From: Monocercomonoides exilis
Taxonomy: Eukaryota > Preaxostyla > Oxymonadida > Polymastigidae
Length of the DNA: 64,000 bases
Assembly (NCBI GenBank): GCA_001643675.2
Contig: LSRY02000010.1
Coordinates: 1,196,001 to 1,260,000, forward strand
Reading direction: 5' to 3'
Under the pieces are notes generated by a model. The model did no database searches and was not told the DNA's origin. It saw only the letters and a list, made by a program, of their open reading frames with translations. Made by a program: the position numbers and the translations under genes. The first letter of the stretch is position 1. Every line of letters starts with the position of its first letter. Below are positions 39,165 through 52,104 of the stretch, one piece after another.

Positions 39165-42100
39165 TTATTTCTTCTTCTTTTCTTCAAATAGCATTTCTTC
39201 AATCATATCAACAAGCTCTTCAAAACCTTCAATTTCTTTTGCCACTCCCATTTCTCCTTTTTCATCCGCTGCAGACGCACTTATTTCATAGATTTGTCCT
39301 TCGATTATTGATCTTCCTGAAACAACCGCTTTCTCTCTTTGTTTCATCTTCTGCGATATATTGAAGGCGCATGACATTATGCAATCTCTCGAAGATCATC
39401 CACATAATCGTTCGTTCCAAATAACGTTTTCTACTCTGCTCCTTTTGTTTTCTGTGAATTCTTTCAATCTCAAAATGAATTATGCAGAGGCAACCTTCAT
39501 GGATTGTGCACCCGATGATCGGCTTTTCTTGGTTTGATATTGAATCACTTCCGTTGACATATAATTTCAGCTGATATTCTGCGATAGAATAAATAATCCT
39601 TTTGTTCTTCCGAAAAGAAAATGAAAGATGACGCTTGGCCCTGAATTCGATGAGAATTTGAATGAAATGGAAATGACATTTTTTTTGTTGTTCGTTGAAG
39701 AAGGTTGATGAAAAATAAGGAGTTGAAGGAGAAAATGAAGACAATACAAAAGGATATAAAGGATGAAGTTGCGATTGATAAAAATCATGTGGTATATAAA
39801 TATTATCATTAATCTGGTTGCTCCTTCGTCTTTGTATTAATCTTGCTCTTCTGTCTGTTCGACTGTTCATCAAGCACAATGAAGCACTATCGCCCTGACT
39901 GCATATGGCAAATGTATTACTTTGATTCAATCTCTGCTGTTCTTGTTCCATTGTCTTTCCAGTTCAATCATCACTTTCATCATCTATTTCCATATAACAT
40001 GAATCTTCATCAAATTCGATATCAGCACCGTCATCATCATTATCACTCTCGTTTTTGAATTACAAATTCATTTCGCTCATCAGGCGCATCCACCACACAA
40101 GTGAATGCGGATCAGAAAGAGACGAAGGAAAGCGTCTGTGAAGAGGTTGAAACATGTGCGGAACAAGTGGTAACTGTGTCGCCTTTGCAATTCGATTGAA
40201 GTCCCAAGGAGAAGAAGAGGTGGAAGACTGTGATAAATCAAGCAATGAATAAGAACAAGGTGATTTTGATGTCTCAGCCAACGAAGGTGATAAGGGCGAA
40301 GATGAATTAGTTTGAGAAGAGGGATGCATTAATGAATAACTTGAAGCGCCAAGCAGTCAAGAAACACAAAACTTTGGTGAAGAAAATGAAGTTTGACGGA
40401 AAATAGGGTGAACTTGTTGAATTTCAAATAAACACGAAGAAGTTTTGTCTATCTGTTCTTCATTCTTTTTCGTTTGAATTCTATCTTTCATTTTTGAATC
40501 AGAATCAGACTCATTCTCCGAATCATGCCTTTTCCAACTCTCTTTTTCATCGCGTTTTCTTTTTTCAATCTTTTCCTTCAGATTTTTGCTCAAAGAAAAT
40601 TGAGTAAGTTCTATTTCTTTCCTTTTCAGCTTTTCCATCAAAACAGTTCTGGCAACTGCTTCCTTTTGCCTCATTTGTCTGAAATACGTTGGATTCTTCT
40701 GCTTTAATTCTGCCCTCCGCTGCTTCATAGCTGTTGACACAACAAACATCAGCTCATTTTCTTCTTTGCTAAGATTAGACATCCCGTCTGCTTCCTCAAA
40801 ACGGCGTCGTCGAAGTAATTTTGGATTATTGTTTGAATATGAAAAAGAAGAAGATGGAGCGAATGAATCCTAATGTGGTGGAGTTGAAGTTATCGAATAG
40901 TCATTTTCTTGTCTCAGTCTTCTTTCTCTTCTCCATAACGCACGAGCACATCCAATCCTCTTTGGGAGCACGTCTTTTCTCTTCATCTTTTCTGTCGTGT
41001 CTGCCCATCTCCACATTCTCATTTGCCATCGATGGAGTAGTCAGTGCTCGTGGAACAACACCACTATCACACAAAGATGGGTGTGTTTGTGTCTCCACTC
41101 CCTGAAGAAGGAAGCGCAGAGTGGGGTCTTCGAGCGAAGGAGCAGACAGATCTCCGCATAGAATGATTGGATGGATGCGCTGGGCAATCGGCTGTGTGGA
41201 GGCAGAGTTGAGAACACGATCGCCTCATATCTTTTGTGGAAATTGCATCTCGTCTCTTTAAGTGTCACATCTCTGTTGATTCCCCGTGTGAGCTGCATCA
41301 GCTGCATGAGGCGGATGGAGCTGGCTGCTGAAGGAGAGATTGAAGAAGGAGAAAACGAAGAGGATGTTGACGAATATGGCTGTTGCTGTGTTTGAGAAAC
41401 AGATTGGTTTGGCAGGTCAAACAAAAGAGCATTCACAACGAATATCTTTTTTGAGGGGACGAAATGTCGCGTTGATGAAACAGCCTGCGATTGTTGAGAA
41501 AGAATGACCGTTTGTGTCCGAGTGAGTGGAAGACGCCTTCTGAACATCACACGAGACGATGAAGAGGAAGAGTGAATTGGGCAAATATGCTTTTGATGAT
41601 TTCTGCCTGTTGAATCTTTGTGATGATGATGATGACGATGATGACGGCGATGATGATGACTTCTTTGAATATTATCATCAGGAAAGTGTGAAGGCGAAGA
41701 TTGCATTTCTACCAATTGACCATCTTTTTCTTTTTTCGTTTCATCGTTTTGTCTATCTTCTTTTGTTCTCTCTGTTAATTCATCACTTTCTTTCTCCTTC
41801 TCTTCTTCTTCCTCTTCATCATCACTGTAACTTTCAGACTCAAACACTTCCTCGTTCTCCTTTGCACAGCCTCTCTCATCTCATTCCACGCATCCTGGTC
41901 AGCATCTTCATACACAAGCCACTCTTTTATCAGTTCACCCAGCCACATTTCTCTTCGCAGGCGCTGCGGCTTCGGTGACAGCATTGAAGCAGCTTTCTTT
42001 TTCTTTGCGGCTGCTTGCTGTTGAGAGGGAACAGGATACACAGGAAACGAATGCCTTGAACTGGAACGCGGAAGCATCGCATCTGAAATCAATGACCTCT

Positions 42101-44334
42101 TTTGAACAATAGCAGTTTCATTCACATTTTCAATAGGAAGATTTCCTGTTTGCTCTTTTGGTGAAACCTCTTTTCTGTTTGTTTCTGTCTTTTGTGCTTG
42201 TTCTTTCACCGTGTTGATTGCATCCAAAGGATCAAAAGCGATTTGCTCAGACGAAGAAAGGTGCAATTTGTTTGGAGTCGAAGGACTTTTCCCTCCTTCT
42301 AGGGCAAGCGGCCGAATAGCAGGAGGAGTTGAAGCAGAAGAAGCAGAGGTAATAACAGGAGATGAAGATGAAGACGATAAAGATGACGAAGAAGTTTGCT
42401 GAGTTACGGATTTTTCATTTTCCTTTGTTCGAATTGGAATGGACTGAGGTTGAATAGCGGGAGAAGAAGCACCCGAACTTGGTGAAGAGGTTGAAAGAGC
42501 TGGTGATTCTGAGTCTATTTTGTGATCCTTTTTGAGATGAGCATCCAAAGTCTTCAGGGCCAACAGAAGAAACTGAGTTCTTTCTTCTGTTGTGAGAAAT
42601 GAAGAAAGATGCCAACTACGAGAAAGATAGCGAAGAAAACAGCTTCGACAGAGCATCTCTTCTTCCAGGAACACTGCTCTGATTGAATGTTCTTATCCCT
42701 TTCTCCTTCTGAAACATCAAAGGTGATCCTTTCCCTGCTCATTTCATTCCCTTCCTGAGTGTCGCCTCTGCTTCCTCTTTGTATGGCCACCAGCCCCTCC
42801 ACTTCATCCCCCTTCCTCTTCTCAACTCCGCCCTGCTCTGCCTCAGACCACTCTTCAGCGCACTCATCAGATCCAGCTTCGCCCTTGTCTGCCTCGTATC
42901 GGCAACCGCAAACACAGGCACTTTTCGCATCTTCCACACAAATTGCACATTTTCCTCGCTTTTGATGCGAACATGGCGGCAAGGCACATCCAATTCATCG
43001 CTCAAATCTTCCAGGTCAGAATTAGCTACATCATTCAGCATTCAGTCCAATTTCCGCTCTCTTGTCAAGATTGGCGTTTGGCTTTCTTTCGCCTCTTGTT
43101 GCGCCTCGCTGGCCATTTTGTTCTCTTTCTGGTTTGTTGGCGTGCCTGTCTCAAGGTGTGGTTGTAGTATTCCTTGGATGCTGCTAAACAGATTCTTGTC
43201 TTTTTCTTCTTTCTCCATTTTCCTGCGCTCCCGCTCTTCTTTCTCCTTCTTCTTCTTCTGTATCTCCTGTTGTTTCATCAGCCGAAGCAGTTTTTCTCTC
43301 TGATCATCAGATTCCAATGAACAAAACGTGATCTTCGCTTCTTCATCGTCCACCTTCCCTTTCTCATTCTGAAACTCATCTTGCATCGCCCTTGTCACTT
43401 CTCTGTTGAAATTCTTCATCCCCATCACACCCAACGTCACCCCTCCTCCTCCTCCTCCTCCTCCTCCTCCAATTCCTCCTCCTATTCCAATTCCTATTCC
43501 TCCAACAGCAGGTGATAGCGGAGTTGTCGGTGCACCAACAGCCCCTCTCCCCATCTCCATCTCTTGGCTGTACACAATCAACGCTCTCCCTCCGACTCCT
43601 CTCCATCCGCCGTCCATTCGCTTCCCTCGCGTAAAGTGTATCGTTCCAAAGGCGCCTCTTCCTGAAGTATATTGCTTAGGCTGTGGAGAAGGTGATGGTG
43701 TTGGAGAGGTATTTGCTGTTGTGTTCTGTTGTTGTGGTTGTTGCTGCTGTTTTTGCTGAGCTTGCGATGAAAGAGGCTCTGGCTTTGGCTCATCTGAATG
43801 CGTTTCGTCTTTTTTGCCGTTTTGAATTGATTCTTTCGCGTTTGCATTCTTTTCTGCTTCTGTTTGATAGTCTTTCTTTTGAAGTCTTTCAACACTTTCC
43901 TGAGCTTCATTGTTTTCATTTCCTTTCTTTTTCATCGAAGCACTTTGTTTTGTTTCAGTGTCATTTGCATCATCATCGTATGCTCCTTCCTTTTCACTCA
44001 CATCGCTCTCCAAACTATCAGTTGATTCGTCATCTGATAGAATTCCCCCAACATTCACCACATTCTCATAGCTCATCAGCTTCAGAATATTCTCATCGTC
44101 TGCATTGTCCTCTTCATACAGCCATCCATCCCCTGAGCTTATGTTCCGTCAGTCTTCATCATCGAATTCTTCTCAACTTCTTCGGAACACTGTCAGAATC
44201 TTTCTTAGCTTCTTTCACTCCCAGCTCATCTTCATCTTTCTTGTTTTGTCTGTGGAGCTTATCCAATACTTTATAAAGTTCTTTTCTTCACTTTCCAATC
44301 TTTCACACAATGATTTTGTTCTGTGACATTTCAT
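39165..44334 (-). pseudogene. decayed gene: coiled-coil, acidic and Ser-rich, zinc-finger-like Cys cluster
   Basis: Coding-like sequence runs through several frames. From 44076 to 42739 one frame is interrupted by TGA at 43042. A neighbouring frame gives a Cys cluster (KCAICVEDAKSACVCGC, later EEMLCRSCF) like a B-box or related zinc finger. 42674-41775 and 41847-41041 are in shifted frames. 40782-39286 is a single frame broken by TGA (about 40354), TAA (about 40057) and TGA (about 39961), with clearly coding text between stops (FKNESDNDDDGADIEFDEDS). The 5' end (44334-44240: MKCHRTKSLCERLESEE, then KVLDKLHRQNKK in a shifted frame) is shared in reverse complement with 57629 onward. Family unknown. 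It could be a spliced gene with sequencing errors, but internal stops of this number favour a pseudogene. Confidence 0.6.
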
Positions 44335-45045
44335 ATTTCCGACACACTTCCTAATGAAGTGAAATGTTGATAATTTGATAATAATTTCAAATCACACATA
44401 AACAGCAATACAATAATTAATTTTTGAGTATTTTGCAAATTGATAATAAAAACAAACTTTGTCAAAAATGAACAAGAATTAATATAGTCACATTGAATAG
44501 TCTTTCTCTTTGTTTCATCAAAAATTGTCTATGTGCCAAACAAAATTACCAGTTTCTAAATAAATAGGTCAAAATTCTTATATTAATGAAAAATAACAAC
44601 GATTTGTAACAAACCTTTTATACAGCTTTGTCATTACAAGTCAGACGTCCTCACATATTAAATATATAGAATGACTGAAAAAAAATAAGAAAAATCTTCG
44701 AAGACAGTGCATGGGAAACAATTCATTTCACACAACACTTCATCCCAAATAAAAAATATGTTAAAAAACAAATTATTACCAACTTTTTCCACTAACAGAT
44801 TTTCAAAAAAAGCATCAGACATGTTTATTATTGTTATTTATTCACATTGAGCAAAATAGATCATGGTATTCTTAATGGCGCCATTAATAATAATTTGTAT
44901 TTTTTATGATCAAAAATTTCAAAAATTTTTCAAAATTTTTTATTTTTGTTTCATTTAATTTGTGAATATTATTGCTTTATTAATGCAAACATTTCATCAG
45001 AAATTGGTTTTGATTTTTTTATTGTATGATTAAAGGTGAAAAAAA
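44240..45045 (-). repeat. 0.8-kb repeat, left copy (inverted relative to the other two)
   Basis: Reverse complement of about 56925-57720 over its whole length, and of 48008-48588 for the central 580 bases. It contains the 5' end of the decayed gene above, an AT-rich segment, and the landmark block AATGGCGCCATTAA. No ORF of its own. Confidence 0.85.
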
Positions 45046-45135
45046 TTAATTTTACTCAAAGAAATATTTTATTGGTATTTTTTTTATTAAAAATGTTAAT
45101 TAAAAATGAAAAACAATTACAAAAAAAATAAATAT

Positions 45136-47581
45136 TTATTCAATAAGTTGATAAAATGTTAATCCTGACTTCCATCCTTCCAATGATAAATTTTTCCAAT
45201 ACTGATTCCATTTATCAAATGCTAGCAGTGAAAAACCTCATCGTCGCATTCAAAGAAAATGCTTTTCTCTTCAATCAAATGCTTTTTATCCTTCACAACT
45301 GCAATGAAATGTCCATCTTTGAATTTTGATGTTGAATGAATCACAGTTCCACAAAGCTGATATTTTGCTGCAATCATATTATTGTCAGAGAAGAATTTCA
45401 GGGAAGTTTTTGCTTTCAAAGGATCAAAAAAGCAGATATCAAAAGGGCCATTTCCTTTTTCAGCAACAAACAGTTGAGTTGGAGGGGGATTGACTGATGA
45501 AGGTGTCAGATTGTTATGAAACACACACAAAACACAGGGAAAAGCATCAAGCCTGATCCATTTCAATTCAATTCTTCCAGTTGAACATTTTCCACACACC
45601 TGTTTCATTTGATCCTCCTCCTCTTTCACGACAGAAAAATAAGAATTTAAACCTTCAACAATATCAGCGTTTGATATTGGCACCTCCAACGTGATTCCCC
45701 TTGGCTTTGAAGTCAATTGATTACAAGACTGACATTTCATAAACTTGTGACTATGAAGTTGAAACTTTTTAATAACGCAATCATCCTCCTCCGACAATAA
45801 CTCCAGAAATTTTTCATATGTTGAAAGAGAACCTTTAGGTTCCGACAATGGTCCAAAATTATTCTCATGCATCTGAATCATTCTCTTCGTTCCCCAAAAG
45901 AATTTCTGAAAATCACACCCACTCAAACATTGCAGAACCAATTGAAGCGATTGTCGATCTGTTAAGTTTCTTTTGCTCGAAAAGCTCCTTCCCAAATCCA
46001 GAGATGCAAAACATTGACATAATGAACTGAATGAACAAGTCTTTCCCAGATTCCTCAATCCTCTTTTCGAAATTTTGTATTTGTAAACACAAGATCTTGA
46101 ACCCACATCACCATCCATCACATGCATTGATAAACAGTCGATAAATCTCTCAATTGGTGCAAACATCAGATAAACTGTGTCAGTTCTTGAAGGGTTTTTT
46201 GAATTGGATTCCATATCGTCATCTTCATTTGAAGATATTTTCTTTTTGCTGTGAAAGAGTGTTGCTAACTCTGACTCTAAGGGTGATGAAGTTGACAAAG
46301 TTAAAGAGGGAGAGGAAGGGGAGGAGGAGGAAGAAGAACAAGAACAAGAAGAACAAGAAGAAGAGGAGGAGGAGGAAGAGGAAGGAGAGGAGTGAGATGG
46401 AGGAGAAGGAGAAGGAGAGGATGAAAATAAAGGAGAGGAAGAGGAAGAGGAGGATGAGAGAGAGGAAGGAGAGCAGTAAGATGGAGGAGAAGGAGAAGTG
46501 GAAGGGGAAGGAAAAGGAGAAAGAGAAGAAGACAAAGAGGATGAGGAAGAGGGGGAAGCAGGAAAGGAAGCAGATGAGGATGCGGATGAAACTGTTGAAG
46601 GATGAATATTCGAAGGAGTTGATGGGAAAGAAGATGGAAATGATGGGGAGGAAGAAGATTGAAATGAAGATGGAGAAGCCATATTTAAAGGATGGAAAGA
46701 GGATAAATTTGAAGCAGAAGGGAAGGATGAGGAAGAAAATGAAGTCGATGGGAATGAGGAGGAGGAAGGAGATGAGAATGATGGGAAAGGTGAAGAAGAT
46801 GATGGAATTGATTTTTCTGATGGAGGAAAAGCAGAAAACATAAAAGGAGATGGAAAGGAGAGAGTGTTGATTGAGGAAGATGAGGATGATGATAATGTTG
46901 AAGTTGATGGTGATAATGAAGATGATTTCGGAGTGTAATTGAGTGAAATGCAATCTTCTGAATCTTCCATATCCATTTCTATTGTTTCAATTTTTTTCAT
47001 TTTCGGCTCCAAGATATCCAAAATATGATTTTGAAGAATCACGTTGAGAAGAACGTTGTTTCCTTTTCATTGGCGGTGTTCTGTCTGTTGAAATTTCTTT
47101 CTTTTGATCGAAAAACGATGCTCGAAAAGGCGCTGGTTTTATTACAAACCCAAACTCTTGGCTTAGTGTCTGCTGAGAGAATTCTTTTGTCAGAATCAAT
47201 AGCATTTCACTTTGTAATTCATAGGAGAGGCTATTGAAAACATGACTCAGCTCTTTTATGGTTCGTTTCAGTGGATCTTCATATTGCAAAATAAAAAAAA
47301 AATAATAATAAATATTTATAAATAAAAAAAGAATATTTAAAAAAACATTGAATAAAGAAAAATTACATAAATAAAACATTGTTTAAGAAAGACACGCCAT
47401 TAAATGATTTTAATAAACTTTCGAAAAGTTGCCTTCCTACTTGTGTTTGTTGGAAAAGCATAAATGAAACCATTTCTGCGTGAGAGAGTGACATTTTTTG
47501 TAAAAAATTTGTGAGTTGGACCATATCCTTCTGCAGGCTTCTAAATTCCAATTCATTATGAACCCTTTTAGCTGACAACAT
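45136..47581 (-). pseudogene. ubiquitin-specific protease (USP)-like gene without transposase domain, two homopolymer frameshifts
   Basis: Exon 1 is 47581-47398; the intron 47253-47397 would have a GC donor (G|GCGTGT); the rest runs from 47252. The helical N-terminus (LFESLLKSFNG, then ELSHVFNSLSYELQ) matches the paralog at 52105, including intron position and phase. A very long Ser/Pro region (46270-46930) precedes a USP domain with Cys box GLRNLGKTCSFSSLCQCF (about 46030-46060), zinc ribbon CQSC/CGKC, and His box GHFIAVV (about 45294-45314) with a following ECDDE. Frame changes occur at an A run (about 46990) and a T run (about 45225). Beyond the second, FDKWNQYWKNLSLEGW matches the paralog's FDSDNWTKTWKELYAQGY. 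Both shifts sit in homopolymers, so sequencing error is possible and the gene could be functional. USPs remove ubiquitin from proteins; the asparagine of GNTC is Lys here. Confidence 0.7.
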
Positions 47582-47689
47582 TGTCGATAAACCGATCCAG
47601 TCAATGAAATTGCAATATATGGGAATTTTTTTATGAGAAATGGAACTCATAAAACAATAAAAAAAAATAATAAAAATCAAATTCAACTA

Positions 47690-48007
47690 AATATGTTAAA
47701 TTTCTGACCAATAAAAAATTGAACATAAAAAAATAAACAATGTTTATCTATTTTTGAACAAATATAAAATAAGATACAATAAAAAAAATATTCATAGTTT
47801 AATGAAAATTTCTAAATTTTTTTTCATTGCGGAAAAAATAATTAACAACTCATATTGCTTTCTCATTATTTGATAATTAAAAAATAAATTTCAAATACTT
47901 CAAAAAAAAATATTTAAATTTCTAATATATATTATTTATATTAATTTTGATATCACATTAAAAAAAAGTTTTAATAATTAATTAACAACATTCAAATGAC
48001 TTTTTTC
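47690..48007. other. AT-rich spacer
   Basis: Mostly A and T runs upstream of the USP-like gene; nothing else is recognised. It presumably includes that gene's promoter. Confidence 0.5.
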
Positions 48008-48588
48008 ACATTAATAAAGCAATAATATTCACAAATTAAATGAAACAAAAATAAAAAATTTTGAAAAATTTTTGAAATTTTTGATCATAAAAAATACAAA
48101 TTATTATTAATGGCGCCATTAAGAATACCATGATCTATTTTGCTCAATGTGAATAAATAACAATAATAAACATGTCTGATGCTTTTTTTGAAAATCTGTT
48201 AGTGGAAAAAGTTGGTAATAATTTGTTTTTTAACATATTTTTTATTTGGGATGAAGTGTTGTGTGAAATGAATTGTTTCCCATGCACTGTCTTCGAAGAT
48301 TTTTCTTATTTTTTTTCAGTCATTCTATATATTTAATATGTGAGGACGTCTGACTTGTAATGACAAAGCTGTATAAAAGGTTTGTTACAAATCGTTGTTA
48401 TTTTTCATTAATATAAGAATTTTGACCTATTTATTTAGAAACTGGTAATTTTGTTTGGCACATAGACAATTTTTGATGAAACAAAGAGAAAGACTATTCA
48501 ATGTGACTATATTAATTCTTGTTCATTTTTGACAAAGTTTGTTTTTATTATCAATTTGCAAAATACTCAAAAATCAATTATTGTCTTT
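48008..48588 (+). repeat. 0.58-kb repeat, middle copy
   Basis: Direct copy of the central part of 56975-57530 and inverted copy of 44430-45010. Together with the left copy it brackets the USP-like gene (44430-48588), giving a transposon-like unit of about 4.2 kb with long inverted ends. I see no clear target-site duplication. Confidence 0.8.
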
Positions 48589-49028
48589 TTTTAAGTGACT
48601 GAAGTGATGACAAGAAGATGAATGAAGCTATTAAACATAATATAAATAAATATATCATTTCGAGAAAAATTAGAAAGGCTTATTGAAATGTTTCGTGTTG
48701 TTTGCCTTTTCATTAACTGTTTTAAATTATTTTATTTAACTTTTGAGTATATTCAATAATGATGCTCATTACTGTTCATCTGCAATTTAATAATGTTCAA
48801 CCTCAATTCCATCATTCATTCAGAACCAACTGATGAGAGTTCTCGACAACAATGTGTATTTATCTCTTGTCTCTTCAGCATCCTCCTCCTCTTCTTCTTC
48901 CCCTTCTTCTTTATTGACTGATCTGTCAATTTGACAGCTTAACGGAGCCATTTTTGCAAGAACACACGAAAAAATCAAATACTTTTTTCGCCCAGTTCTT
49001 CGCATGTTGAACACATGTAGTTCTGTAT
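48589..49028. other. gene-free stretch
   Basis: Short chance ORFs only; a (CTT/CCT)n pyrimidine run near 48880-48910. Nothing recognised. Confidence 0.45.
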
Positions 49029-50714
49029 TTGTTGTTGAAACAGACAATCAAAAAACAAGTGGATGATTGGAGAAATTTACTGATGCTGGAGACATCAACA
49101 GACCATCGCAGTCAGTTCGCATTGCTCCCGCCTGTTTCTTTAATTTTTCGGATAAAGAAGAAGAGCAAGATACCAGCGAAATGCGACGAATGCAGTCGAA
49201 AAGCAAGATAACTGCATTGTGTGTGGTGACTGGCCTGAGGATCCTTCCCTCTGCAGCTGTTGTGGATGTGCACCGCCACAACACGGAGAAGGCGATTCTG
49301 TGGAAAGAACTGTCTTTGAACCAGTTGAACCACACGTTTGCCCACGAGCTCACTCCAGCCGACGAGACATTCAACCGCAACGATGGGCTCCTTGACACAG
49401 AGGCTGGCATGCGCTTGCTGCTGGATCTGTTGCATTTTCCTTTCAATTTAGGTACCAATCCGCTGCAATATAAAGACACAGAGGTGTTTGTGTGTGTGTG
49501 TGCAAAGCAACATGAAAATATCCTATTGATTAGCAAACACACAATTTTACAAATTATAATGTGAGAGTGGAGTATTGAGTGGAGGAAGGAAATATGAGGA
49601 AGGGGATGATGCATCAGATGGGAGGGATGGGTCTGGGTGGAAATGGAGGTGGAGGAGCAAGTGGAGGAGAAGGAGGAGGATAAAATGATAACAATGGAGG
49701 AGATGGAAGTTGTGGAAATCAAGGAGAAAACAAATGAGAATGAATATGTCCCATTTCAATAGATCCACGCGAGGGATATCTTGAAACCGGAGAAGAACGT
49801 GTGAATAGATTTTCATGTGACAGCCACAGCAAGTGTATTCATCAAGCTTCGTTCATCTGAAAGCATCTGGGAGGAGGGAAGCACGCGGTGAAGAAGATTG
49901 CATGCCAGATGCTAATTCAAATCAAAGCACGTGTTGGGTTTGAGAGCGAGCGAGAAGAAGAAGAAACGGAAATGCATTTTCTGGAATAAATAACCCATCG
50001 GCGAGGTGGATGCACCAATGCAGTCGATCGTGATGCGGAACAAAGGTGGGACGAGCGTCGACAACTGACTCGATCTGACTGATGAAGAGCGGCTGAGTTT
50101 TTCCACATCTGAATATTCACTGTTTGAATAACTTTTCACGACAGGGATTGTGCAAGCGCATGAAATGTGGAAAACAAATTGTTTCTTCCGTCCGCTGATG
50201 CAAAGAGGTTATTTGGAAAGGATTCCGATCAATCTGGGAAGCAGGAACAGCTCGATGAGTGTGATGAACGCGAATGTTGGAATAGGAGGAGCAGTTTGAG
50301 GAGATGGGAATGTGAATGGAACGAATCATTCACCATCATAGAACAATGGAATAGTGATGGGAATTGGTGGAGCACAAGGAGGAGCACAAGGAGCAGCCGG
50401 AGGAGGAAGTGATGGAACAGAAGGAATAACTCACATGGAAACAGTTCTGCAAGCGCTGCTGGAAGGCGACGGTTTCATCGCGAAGGAAGGAGCAGAGCCA
50501 CTTGTGGATGAGAAAAAGACAGCAACTCCATGTTCCTCTTTCTCAACTTCCTGGCCAGTTATGCTTATTGTCACATGAGCGAATTGGCTTTGGGGGTGTG
50601 GCAGGTGGGAGCATCGAGCTGAGGCTGGTGTGTCTGGTGTGTCTGCGTGCGAGGAGCACCCTGCATTGCAGAAGAGGGCGTGTGAGAAAGGAGAGAAGAG
50701 AGAAATTATATTAG
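49029..50714 (+). pseudogene. decayed Cys-rich (zinc-finger-like) coding remnants
   Basis: KKSKIPAKCDECSRKAR ends at a stop, but shifting frame by one base continues NCIVCGDWPEDPSLCSCCGC, a dense Cys-pair cluster. Further coding-like patches follow in other frames (a helical stretch ending in LLDLLHFPFNLG, then METVLQALLEGDGFIAKEGA at about 50430-50490). No single frame is intact for more than about 165 codons. The Cys cluster recalls the one in the decayed gene at 39165-44334, but I cannot show they are homologous. Confidence 0.4.
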
Positions 50715-51541
50715 ATACAGAAGAGAGTCGTCCACTGACAAGTCGGATGCTTCGATAATTTGGCCGATTGGAGGAAAGAGGACAAAAGGAGAGAAATGCG
50801 TATGTGTGTTGTGCAGTCGCATGTTCTTAAAGGCTGTTCAAGTTGAAGAAATTTCATTTCAATGAATAATCACTATCGTTATCTTCACATTTTCGATCTC
50901 AAATTGTTATTATCTTTTTCAAATGTGAATGAAGTCGGTGGTGAAATTACAAAAAAAGCGAAGCAGAAATGAATGATTATTGGCATTAGGAGAAAAAAGT
51001 GATCAAAAAGAGGATATATGTGTTTTGATTGTGATCGATGAATAATTATGTGAAAAAGAAAATAAAAGAAGATTTGTGAAATGAAACAAAGAAAAAATTA
51101 AAATTGTTTATTTATAGTTATTGTTTCATCTCGGATATTTCAAAAAGAAAATAAATAAATAATTGTTGATGTTCAAACAATAATCATACTTATTATTTTT
51201 ATTTGTTCATCAGTTAAACAAATAATCTCTATTCAACACATCTGTGCAGTATTTAAAAATTTATATATCTCTCTTTTTTTTTTTTTATTTGCTCATTTCA
51301 GTATTTTTTATTTAGAAATAATTTTTTTATTTCTATTTGTTATCAAAACTAATTTATTTTGATGGTTCGTTTCATTTTTTTGATTTATTTTGCATGAAAA
51401 AAAATATTTAATAATGAAAACGAACTTTTTCAAAAAAATGAGTTAATCAATTCAAATTGAAAAAAAAAAAAACAAAATATATTCGAAGGTTTATTTTTTA
51501 TTTCATTTTTTAAAAAAATTAAAAAAATTCCAATTCACATA
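50715..51541. other. gene-free AT-rich stretch
   Basis: Long A and T runs, with no ORF, RNA gene or repeat recognised. Confidence 0.5.
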
Positions 51542-51974
51542 GTTCAAAAACATCTGCATCATTTTATTTTTCCAAATAAAAATAATCACAAAAATGATGA
51601 CAAGCTCAAATGAGAAGTGTGATCAGTCACTAACAGATATATGAAAAAATGAGTATGATTAATCATTTCGATGCAGATGATCAGTATTTGACAAAAACAA
51701 GAAGGAAAAATTTTGCAAGAGGGAAAGTTATTAGAAAAAGAATGATCGAAATTTTGATCTATCATTATGTTTCTTTTTTTTCTAAAAACTTTCCCTCTTG
51801 CAAAATTTTTCCTTCTTGTTTTTGTCAAATACTGATCATCTGCATCGAAATGATTAATCATACTCATTTTTTCATATATCTGTTAGTGACTGATCACACT
51901 TCTCATTTGAGCTTGTCATCATTTTTGTGATTATTTTTATTTGGAAAAATAAAATGATGCAGATGTTTTTGAAC
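51542..51974. mobile_element. 433-bp foldback MITE, ends GTTCAAAAACATC, TA duplication
   Basis: Two near-identical inverted arms of about 190 bases around a short centre; each arm encodes the same chance peptide on opposite strands. TA flanks both ends (51540-51541, 51975-51976). It lies just upstream of the USP-transposase gene. Confidence 0.8.
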
Positions 51975-52104
51975 TATATAAAGTTATTAGTCATTTTCGA
52001 AAAAATATTTATTTCTAAAAAAACAAAAAATAAAGAAAAATCCCGAGTTGTCATTTTTTTATAAATTGATAATAATTCCATAATAAATTGTAATAATCAC
52101 TAAA

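Noticed and set aside
40354-43044. TGA reassignment or readthrough in the decayed gene at 39-44 kb
   Set aside because: Coding-like text continues across TGA at 43042 and near 40354 and 39961, but frame changes are also present, and host genes end cleanly at TGA.
46154-46843. Lys/Glu/Arg-rich ORF opposite the USP-like gene
   Set aside because: It is the antisense shadow of the Ser/Pro low-complexity region.
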